From Acidobacteriota bacterium (GTDB lineage: Bacteria > Acidobacteriota > Terriglobia > UBA7540): a stretch of DNA of 10,946 nucleotides. The first letter of the stretch is position 1; every line of letters starts with the position of its first letter. A program made the position numbers and the translations under genes. The notes under the pieces are model-generated. The model saw only the letters and a program-made list of their open reading frames with translations, made no database searches and was not told the DNA's origin. The DNA is taken from positions 1 to 10,946 of the forward strand of contig JAJYHU010000331.1 in assembly GCA_021784615.1 (NCBI GenBank), in the 5' to 3' direction. Below, in pieces: positions 5,835 through 10,946 of the stretch.

Positions 5835-7278
5835 AGTTGGGCGCCTCCTTGGTGATGATGACGTCGTGAACGTGGCTCTCTCTGAGGGCGGCGGAAGAGA
5901 TCCGAATGAATCTGCCCTTCTGGTGCAGATCGGGGATGGTCGGGCATCCACAGTAGCCCATCCCGGCGCGGAGCCCGCCGGTAAGCTGGGCGATCATATC
6001 GGACAGCAAGCCCTTATAAGGCACTCGGCCCTCGATGCCTTCCGGAACCAGCTTCGAGGTCTCGTCCTCCTGGCCGTAACGGTCCCTTGACCCCGCGGTC
6101 ATGGCTCCAAGCGAGCCCATCCCGCGATAGGACTTGAAGGTTCTTCCCTGGTAAAGGATCGTCTCGCCCGGGCTTTCTTCGGTGCCGGCAAACAGGCTCC
6201 CGATCATCACAACATTCGCTCCTGCGGCAATGGCCTTGGTGATGTCGCCGGAAAATTTGACCCCGCCGTCGGCAATCAAAGGAACATTGGCTTTGCGGGC
6301 AGCGCGGGCGCACTCTGCAATGGCGGTGATCTGCGGCACTCCCGCGCCGCTCACCACGCGCGTGGTGCAGATGGATCCCGGCCCGATGCCCACCTTCACG
6401 CCGTCCACGCCGCGCTCAATCAGGTCGGTAGCGCCGACAAAGGTAGCAACGTTCCCAGCAATTAAATCGGTATCTGGAATGAGTTTCTTGATTTGTGCGA
6501 CGGCTTCAAGCACCCGCTCGGAATGTCCGTGGGCGGTATCCACCACAATGACGTCTACTTTAGCGCGAGCCAGCTCCTGGGCGCGCTCAAGATAATCGCC
6601 CGTAACGCCGACGGCGGCTCCCACCCGCAAACGGCCGTGAGAGTCCTTGGCGGCGCTCGGATACTTGATCCGCTTCTGAATGTCTTTGACGGTGATCAGT
6701 CCCTTGAGGGTGAAGTCTTTGTCCACTACCGGAAGCTTTTCAACGCGGTGCCGGTGCAGGATCTTCTCCGCTTCCTCGAGCGTAGTGCCCATAGGAACCG
6801 TAACCAGGTTCTCCTTGGTCATCAACTCTTCCACGGGAAGGTCCGTGCGCGTTTCAAAACGCAGATCCCGGTTGGTCAGAATTCCAACCAGCTTGCCGTT
6901 TTCAGCCACCGGCACGCCGGAAATATGGTACTTCGCCATGATCTCGAGCGCTTCGGAGATCTTGCGCTTGGGGCCGATCGTGACCGGGTCGACAATCATG
7001 CCGCTCTCCGAGCGCTTGACCTTATCGACTTCCAGCGCTTGCCGGTCAACGGGCATGGTGCGATGGATCACGCCCAGCCCGCCGTGCTGGGCCAGCGCGA
7101 TCGCCAGGCGAGACTCCGTAACCGTATCCATGGCGGAACTGACGATCGGAATGTTCAGAAAAATCCTGCGGGTCAATTGCGTGCGAGTGTCAGCCTGAGC
7201 CGGCAGAACCGCAGACCGGGCGGGCAGAAGAAGAACGTCATCAAATGTCAGCCCCTCGGGAATCGGACCGTCAAGCAT
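5821..7278 (-). CDS. guaB: Inosine-5'-monophosphate dehydrogenase
   Basis: GuaB oxidises IMP to XMP with NAD+, the committed step to GTP. The 485-residue length is standard. The order is an N-terminal barrel part with GLTFDDVLLLPA (9-20) and SSAMDTVTE (47-55), two CBS domains at about 94-150 and 155-208, then the catalytic barrel: GPGSICTTR with nucleophile Cys304, ADGGV with Asp337, YRGMGSLGAM (384-393), the mobile flap Arg400-Tyr401-Gly-Gln, and AGMGYCG (438-444). The CBS pair normally binds adenine and guanine nucleotides and tunes activity. The ATG at 7278 has AGAGGGG just upstream on the minus strand, and a strong promoter sits at 7320-7348. It is divergent from the sulfatase gene and followed by the VanZ-like gene; no guaA is in the window. 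The C terminus ends normally in RLE before TAG. Confidence 0.97.
   Translation of the reverse strand: MLDGPIPEGLTFDDVLLLPARSAVLPAQADTRTQLTRRIFLNIPIVSSAMDTVTESRLAIALAQHGGLGVIHRTMPVDRQALEVDKVKRSESGMIVDPVTIGPKRKISEALEIMAKYHISGVPVAENGKLVGILTNRDLRFETRTDLPVEELMTKENLVTVPMGTTLEEAEKILHRHRVEKLPVVDKDFTLKGLITVKDIQKRIKYPSAAKDSHGRLRVGAAVGVTGDYLERAQELARAKVDVIVVDTAHGHSERVLEAVAQIKKLIPDTDLIAGNVATFVGATDLIERGVDGVKVGIGPGSICTTRVVSGAGVPQITAIAECARAARKANVPLIADGGVKFSGDITKAIAAGANVVMIGSLFAGTEESPGETILYQGRTFKSYRGMGSLGAMTAGSRDRYGQEDETSKLVPEGIEGRVPYKGLLSDMIAQLTGGLRAGMGYCGCPTIPDLHQKGRFIRISSAALRESHVHDVIITKEAPNYRLE
5844..5850 (-). promoter_or_regulatory. Shine-Dalgarno-like AAGGAGG inside the 3' end of guaB
   Basis: On the minus strand AAGGAGG lies 21 bases before the end of the guaB stop codon, within codons for Thr-Lys-Glu-Ala. 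It is a perfect anti-16S match. The only start-like codon at proper spacing in the VanZ frame is ATC at 5834-5832, 9 bases downstream. It may be a real ribosome binding site for the downstream gene or a coincidence of coding sequence. Confidence 0.45.
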
Positions 7279-7319
7279 AGCCCCTCTTGTTTAAGCTTAC
7301 GCGAAATGCATAAACCCTC

Positions 7320-7348
7320 ATTTTAGTTCGCATCAGCGGGAGCGTCAA
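7320..7348 (-). promoter_or_regulatory. Predicted sigma70-type promoter of guaB
   Basis: Reading the minus strand, TTGACG (7348-7343) is followed after exactly 17 bases by TAAAAT (7325-7320). These match the -35 and -10 consensus at 5/6 each. Transcription should start near 7313, giving a leader of about 35 bases that ends in the AGAGGGG ribosome binding site of guaB. Confidence 0.7.
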
Positions 7349-7361
7349 GGCAAGGCAGAGT

Positions 7362-7390
7362 TTGACATGATTCATACGCTGTGAGATTCT
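7362..7390 (+). promoter_or_regulatory. Possible promoter of the sulfatase gene
   Basis: A perfect TTGACA (7362-7367) is followed after 17 bases by GATTCT (7385-7390), which matches the -10 consensus at only 3/6. The position, 65 bases before the ATG and back-to-back with the guaB promoter, is sensible. The poor -10 box suggests a weak or activator-dependent promoter if it is real. Confidence 0.35.
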
Positions 7391-7395
7391 GAGCG

Positions 7396-7428
7396 GCTCT
7401 TGGAGTAAAGAGCGTCGTTCCCAGACGC
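7396..7428 (+). promoter_or_regulatory. Two adjoining stem-loops in the sulfatase leader
   Basis: GCTCTT (7396-7401) pairs with AAGAGC (7408-7413) around a 6-base loop. GCGTC (7412-7416) pairs with GACGC (7424-7428) around a 7-base loop. The stems share bases 7412-7413, so in a transcript they would compete at the junction. They lie between the possible promoter and the GGGGG ribosome binding site. No known riboswitch is recognised. Confidence 0.35.
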
Positions 7429-7454
7429 GAAGGCGCATTTTGGGGGTCTGGCAA

Positions 7455-9002
7455 ATGAATCGGCGTGAACTTTTCAAGACGGCTGCGGGCGCCATGGCCA
7501 TTTCCGTGGCAGCTCCCAAAACGCGGCGCCTGGCGGCCGGCCAACCCAAACGTCCCAACCTGCTGTTCCTCACCACCGATCAGCAGCGCGCCGACACGCT
7601 CCGCGCCTACGGCAACACCCGGAACATCGCTCCCAACCTGGACCGGCTGGCGGAACGGAGCGCCGTCTTTGAGCAATACTATGTGGCGCAGCCGCTCTGC
7701 ACGCCGTCGCGCGGCTGCTTGCTGACGGGACTTTATCCCCACACGAACGGCGCCACCAGCAACAACATTCCCTTGCGGGACGGGATCCCGGTGCTGGAGG
7801 AGATGGTCCGGGACGGAGGATACACCACCGCCTATTACGGCAAGTGGCACCTGGGAAACGAAATCTGCAAGCAGCACGGTTTTGATTATTGGGAAAGCAT
7901 CGAAGACGATTTCAACGAGTATATTCAGGGATCCTGCGGCGGACGCGAGCACTCCGGCTATTACAACTTTCTGGTCCAGCACGGCTACAAACCCAAGCAT
8001 GGGGAGTTTTCGTTCGATTTCGTGAACGAGATTCCCAAGGAAGTAAGCCGGCCCGCTTACCTGGCCGGCATGGCCGAAAATTTTCTGGCACGGCACGGCA
8101 GCAAACCCTGGGCGATGCACGTCAGCTTCCGCGACCCTCACACGCCGTACCACAGCGTGAATGATCATCTTTACGACCCCGCCACGATGCCCGTTCCGAA
8201 AAGTTTCTATCAGCAGCCCGACCCCACCGAACTCGACCGGTATAAGGCCATCCGGCAGGTGTTGGTCCACGGCTACGGAGGCTACCAGGGAATGATCGCC
8301 TCTCCGGAAGCCGTCCAGAAAATCGAAGCCTGCTACTGGGGAAAAGTGACGCTGGTGGATGAAATGATCGGCAGAATTCTCGGCCGCTTGCAAGATCTGG
8401 GACTGGCGGACAACACCATCATCGTTTTCACTTCCGACCACGGCGCCATGATGGGAGATCACCGATTGATGTTCAAGTCGGTGATGTACGAGCAGTCGGT
8501 AAAGGTTCCCATGCTGATCAAAGTTCCGTGGCTCGAGGATAAGCCCCTTCGGGCCGCCCGTGCGGTGTCTGAAGTGGACGTGGTCCCCACGCTTCTCGAA
8601 CTGATGTCTCAGCCCATCCCCCGCCACTTGCAGGGCGTAAGCTGGGCGCCCTATATGGCCGGGAAAGCGGAGCTTGCTGAACGCGACGTCATCATCGAGT
8701 TCAATGGTCCGCCGTGGCCCTTCAAGACCCGGTTCACCGAACCGCTCCGGACCGTGCGCACCGGCGACGGCTGGAAAATGACCTTGGCGGAGAAGGGCGA
8801 GGGGTTGCTCTACAACCTGGCAAACGATCCCGGCGAGATGACGAACTTGTTCTATTTTGATGAGTCGCTCCCGATAATCCGCAGACTGGCGGCGGAAATC
8901 AATCTGTGGCAACACGCCACGGGCGATCCGCTCCTGCGCTTTGACCCCGCAGCCTGGAGCAAACGCAGGAATGCCTACAGGTCGCGCGGGGAGTTGAGTT
9001 AA
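7455..9002 (+). CDS. Type I (formylglycine-dependent) sulfatase with twin-arginine signal
   Basis: A 515-residue arylsulfatase-family hydrolase that should remove sulfate esters from an organic substrate outside the cytoplasm. The start at ATG 7455 has GGGGG (7442-7446) 8 bases upstream; a TTG at 7440 would add five residues. The N terminus NRRELFKTAAGAMAISVAAP fits a Tat signal (RRxLFK plus a mild hydrophobic stretch). Then come metal ligands in LTTDQQRAD (Asp42-Gln43), the modification site C-T-P-S-R with Cys82 as the future formylglycine, the GKWHLG catalytic Lys130/His132, SFRDPHTPY (224-232), and SDHGAMMGDH with Asp328/His329. Cys-type sulfatases need a formylglycine-generating enzyme, which is not in the window. 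Tat export of the folded enzyme would let that modification happen in the cytoplasm. The substrate (sulfated glycan, aryl sulfate or choline sulfate) cannot be told, and no glycan-degradation genes adjoin it. A phosphonate hydrolase in the same superfamily is possible. Confidence 0.9.
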   Translation: MNRRELFKTAAGAMAISVAAPKTRRLAAGQPKRPNLLFLTTDQQRADTLRAYGNTRNIAPNLDRLAERSAVFEQYYVAQPLCTPSRGCLLTGLYPHTNGATSNNIPLRDGIPVLEEMVRDGGYTTAYYGKWHLGNEICKQHGFDYWESIEDDFNEYIQGSCGGREHSGYYNFLVQHGYKPKHGEFSFDFVNEIPKEVSRPAYLAGMAENFLARHGSKPWAMHVSFRDPHTPYHSVNDHLYDPATMPVPKSFYQQPDPTELDRYKAIRQVLVHGYGGYQGMIASPEAVQKIEACYWGKVTLVDEMIGRILGRLQDLGLADNTIIVFTSDHGAMMGDHRLMFKSVMYEQSVKVPMLIKVPWLEDKPLRAARAVSEVDVVPTLLELMSQPIPRHLQGVSWAPYMAGKAELAERDVIIEFNGPPWPFKTRFTEPLRTVRTGDGWKMTLAEKGEGLLYNLANDPGEMTNLFYFDESLPIIRRLAAEINLWQHATGDPLLRFDPAAWSKRRNAYRSRGELS

Positions 9003-9261
9003 GTTGAGCGCCAAGCGCCCGGAAGGATTGAACCTTTGGCCGGCCTCGTAACCCGAATCCCGATCCTTGCGTGTCATCCTGTTCCCATCCCGTTTCAATC
9101 GCCGCCCGCGGAGAGACTCCGGACGGGTCGGACCGGGCATGCTTAACCCCGCGCCCCAATCCGCCGAACCCTTCTGCAAACAGGGCGCGAAGCCAGCGCG
9201 CTTCCGCCTGCGTGAAATCCCGAGCCGCAATCCGGGCGGGCGGGAAAAATCGAAAGCAAGC
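9003..9261. other. Non-coding stretch downstream of the sulfatase
   Basis: I see no gene here. Short open frames exist on both strands but have no recognisable motif and no ribosome binding site. A small CGGAG-AGA-CTCCG hairpin lies at 9109-9121 without a following T-run, so it is not a convincing terminator. Confidence 0.5.
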
Positions 9262-9444
9262 CTAGTGTCATGTCTCAGAAGTGCGTTGATAAAATCTGCG
9301 CGTGTCGCTGTCATTCCGAGGGCCGAGGTTTCGATCGGACCGAGGAATCTGCTTTGTTTTCAATCCCTCATCAAAAGCAGATTCCTCGCTGCGCTCGGAA
9401 TGACATTTAGACTTATGCAGCGAATTAATGAGCCAGCACACTAG
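9262..9444. mobile_element. MITE-like non-autonomous element with terminal and nested inverted repeats
   Basis: The 183-bp segment begins CTAGTGTCATGTCTCA and ends, read on the opposite strand, CTAGTGTGCTGGCTCA. Terminal inverted repeats agree at 13 of the first 19 bases, with CTAG at both tips, so a duplicated TA target is possible. Inside are two nested perfect inverted repeats: TGTCATTCCGAG (9309-9320) against its complement at 9394-9405, and a 15-bp arm (9341-9355) against 9374-9388. There is no transposase. TA-ended tips and small size suggest a miniature element mobilised by a Tc1/mariner (IS630)-type transposase elsewhere; that family link is inferred. The inner palindrome could also be an independent dispersed repeat of REP type. 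The element lies wholly between genes and disrupts nothing. Confidence 0.6.
9309..9405. repeat. Nested long inverted repeat inside the miniature element
   Basis: The outer arms (9309-9320 and 9394-9405) are 12 bp and perfect. The inner arms (9341-9355 and 9374-9388) are 15 bp and perfect, around an 18-base AT-rich loop. As RNA or single-stranded DNA this forms a long cruciform-like hairpin with an asymmetric internal loop. Arms of this length cannot arise by chance in a 97-base segment. Confidence 0.8.
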
Positions 9445-9545
9445 CGGGAAATTTGCCCGCTGCGGGCCGTCCGGTGTATTTTGGCATTTAACAGGAAACA
9501 CTCCACCATGATTTCTGAATCATAAGAAAGACGGAGGTCTTATTC
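9445..9545 (+). promoter_or_regulatory. Leader and probable promoter region of the S10 carboxypeptidase
   Basis: The only element I trust is the strong ribosome binding site GGAGG (9533-9537), 8 bases before the ATG. A perfect ATGATT-TCTG-AATCAT palindrome lies at 9508-9523 and could be an operator or a small mRNA hairpin. A weak promoter-like pair, TTGCCC (9454-9459) and a TATTTT about 18 bases further on, is possible but not convincing. Confidence 0.35.
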
Positions 9546-10946
9546 ATGCGCGCAGTTCTCTGGTGCCTGGTTTTAACCGTAAGCATTCCTTTCTGGGGAT
9601 TGGGTAAATCGACAACCAAGCCTTCTCCGCAACAGCCGGCCGCGGCCGCCAAGAGCAAAGAGAAGCCCAAGGCTCGCGAGGTTTCGACGCAGCACACGGT
9701 GGAGATCGCGGGCGGGAGCGTGGCTTACACGGCGACGGCCGGAACAATCATTCTGCACGACGCGAAGGACAAGCCGACGGCGAAGGTGTTTTACATTGCT
9801 TACACAAAAAACGGCGTCAGCGATCCGGCCGCACGCCCGGTAACCTTCAGCTATAACGGCGGCCCCGGAGCGGCCTCCGCGCTGGTGAATTTTGGAGGCT
9901 TCGGTCCGCGCAAGATTATCTGGCCGCAGCCGGGCAGCACGGTCGCGGTCCGTCCGCCTTACGAGGTAAAACCCAATCCCGCGACGCTGCTGGCCACGAC
10001 CGACCTGGTGTTCATCGACGCGCCGGGCACCGGGTACAGCCGCCTGATTCCTCCCAAGGGAACGCCCAAGATGTTTTACGGCGTCAAACAGGATTCCGCC
10101 GCCTTCACTCAGTTTATCGAACAATACATTTCCAAGAATAGCCGCTGGGGCTCGCCTAAGTTTCTTTTGGGTGAGAGTTACGGCACCACGCGCTCGGCCG
10201 TGCTGGCCCAGGAACTGATCCACCATGGCATTTATCTGAACGGCGTGATTCTCTGCTCCACCGTTCTCAACTTCCCAACCGTCACCTTTGCGCCCGGCGA
10301 CGATCTGCCCTTCATTCTCTACCTTCCTTCTTACGCGGCGGCCGCCTGGTACCATCACCGTCTGCATCCGGAACCCGCAAGCCTGCCCGCCCTCGTCAAG
10401 AAGGCGGAGGCCTTTGCCTCCGGGCCATATGCCACAGCCCTGTTCCAGGGTTCGGCGCTCCGCGACGCCCAGCGCAAGTCCGTGGCCAAGCAGCTTGCGG
10501 TCTTCACGGGTTTGCCTGCCTCGCTGTGGATCAAGGCGAACCTGCGCATCTCCCTGCCGATATTCCAGCGGCGATTGCTGGGGCCGGTGGACCAATATAC
10601 GGGCCGCTACGACGCGCGGTATACGCTTGACGATCTCCAGCCGATGCTCCCCGTTCCCGGCTCGGGCAGCATCGGAGCCACCAGCAGCGCCATAATGGGA
10701 GCGCTGACCGCAAGCTTTAACGATTACCTTGAGCGCCGGTTGAACTACCACAGCCGGCGCCACTACCGCCAGCTCGACTACAAGGTGAACGAAGCGTGGG
10801 ACTGGAAGTTTACCCCGCCCGTTCAAAGCCTTCTCGGAGAAGGTTCCCTGTTCTTGAACGTCGCGCCGGCGCTCGGCCGCGCCATGGCCAATGACCCGGG
10901 GCTCGAAGTGATGGACAACAACGGCTATTTCGACATGGCGACGCCC
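9546..10946 (+). CDS. Secreted serine carboxypeptidase, peptidase family S10 (3' end outside window)
   Basis: 467 codons are open to the right edge with no stop, so the gene is partial. The N terminus MRAVLWCLVLTVSIPFWGLG is a Sec-type signal peptide, followed by a Lys/Pro/Ala-rich linker to about residue 45. The body is an alpha/beta hydrolase of the S10 family: FSYNGGPGAAS (101-111) builds the oxyanion hole, DLVFIDAPGTGYSR (153-166) is the next family signature, LLGESYGTTR carries the nucleophile Ser211, and NNGYFDMATP near the end carries the catalytic Asp463. The catalytic His must lie just past the edge. S10 enzymes remove C-terminal residues from peptides, usually at acid pH; bacterial copies are typical of soil acidobacteria-like genomes that feed on protein. 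The ATG at 9546 has GGAGG 8 bases upstream. It is preceded by the miniature element and has no partner gene in view. Confidence 0.93.
   Translation, partial: MRAVLWCLVLTVSIPFWGLGKSTTKPSPQQPAAAAKSKEKPKAREVSTQHTVEIAGGSVAYTATAGTIILHDAKDKPTAKVFYIAYTKNGVSDPAARPVTFSYNGGPGAASALVNFGGFGPRKIIWPQPGSTVAVRPPYEVKPNPATLLATTDLVFIDAPGTGYSRLIPPKGTPKMFYGVKQDSAAFTQFIEQYISKNSRWGSPKFLLGESYGTTRSAVLAQELIHHGIYLNGVILCSTVLNFPTVTFAPGDDLPFILYLPSYAAAAWYHHRLHPEPASLPALVKKAEAFASGPYATALFQGSALRDAQRKSVAKQLAVFTGLPASLWIKANLRISLPIFQRRLLGPVDQYTGRYDARYTLDDLQPMLPVPGSGSIGATSSAIMGALTASFNDYLERRLNYHSRRHYRQLDYKVNEAWDWKFTPPVQSLLGEGSLFLNVAPALGRAMANDPGLEVMDNNGYFDMATP

Noticed and set aside
5835..5951. ATG start at 5951 for the VanZ-like gene
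   Set aside because: It would overlap the guaB coding end by 131 bases, and the added residues are polar, Pro/Ser-rich shadow sequence.
7323..9314. A 663-codon open frame on the minus strand opposite the sulfatase gene
   Set aside because: It is fully antisense to a gene with intact sulfatase motifs, shows no recognisable domain, and reflects codon bias of GC-rich DNA.
9309..9405. CRISPR-like or terminator reading of the nested repeats
   Set aside because: The repeats are inverted, not direct, there is only one pair of each, and no T-run follows the stem.
9067..9444. A 125-codon plus-strand open frame downstream of the sulfatase
   Set aside because: It runs straight through the miniature element, has no ribosome site, and has no recognisable motif.
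9573..10826. A 417-codon open frame on the minus strand at the right edge
   Set aside because: It is antisense to the S10 carboxypeptidase, whose plus-strand frame has a signal peptide, a good ribosome site and catalytic motifs. The true gene has no stop in the window because it runs off the edge.

Overview
The window looks like chromosomal DNA from a fairly GC-rich, free-living bacterium. Four things suggest an Acidobacteriota-type soil genome: the compact argC-argB-argD-argF order, a lone Tat-type sulfatase, a secreted S10-family carboxypeptidase, and a palindromic miniature element of the kind scattered through such genomes. This assignment is an inference from gene content and style; no marker gene is present.

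Left side, minus strand (1-876): the 5' end of a mismatch-specific (Mug/TDG-type) DNA glycosylase runs off the left edge. Upstream of it, and probably co-transcribed, is a class I glutamine-amidotransferase-fold hydrolase of the peptidase C26 / gamma-Glu-GABA hydrolase (PuuD) family. Divergent from this is a tightly packed plus-strand arginine cluster (about 1002-5072): argC, argB, argD and argF. All three junctions are 4-base stop/start overlaps, so the genes should be translationally coupled. Together they convert N-acetylglutamate to N-acetylornithine (ArgB, ArgC, ArgD) and ornithine to citrulline (ArgF). The deacetylation/transacetylation step (argE or argJ) and argG/argH are not in the window. 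A good sigma70-type promoter and a near-perfect 27-bp AT-rich palindrome at the predicted transcription start lie in front of argC. They make a convincing repressor operator, probably for ArgR.

Middle, minus strand (5316-7348): guaB (IMP dehydrogenase, GTP synthesis), with a clear promoter, is followed by a small VanZ-like membrane protein. The VanZ start is unclear: the best-placed Shine-Dalgarno lies inside the end of guaB and points at an ATC codon.

Right side, plus strand (7455-10946): a type I sulfatase with a CTPSR formylglycine site and a twin-arginine signal comes first. A 543-base non-coding stretch follows, holding a MITE-like element of about 183 bp with nested inverted repeats. 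Last comes a secreted serine carboxypeptidase (S10) that is open at the right edge, with catalytic Ser and Asp present and His beyond the window.

Most genes here are ordinary housekeeping or catabolic genes. I found no defence system, CRISPR array, RNA gene or obviously new multi-gene system. The most interesting signals are regulatory and structural: the arg operator, the possible non-canonical vanZ start, and the miniature element.
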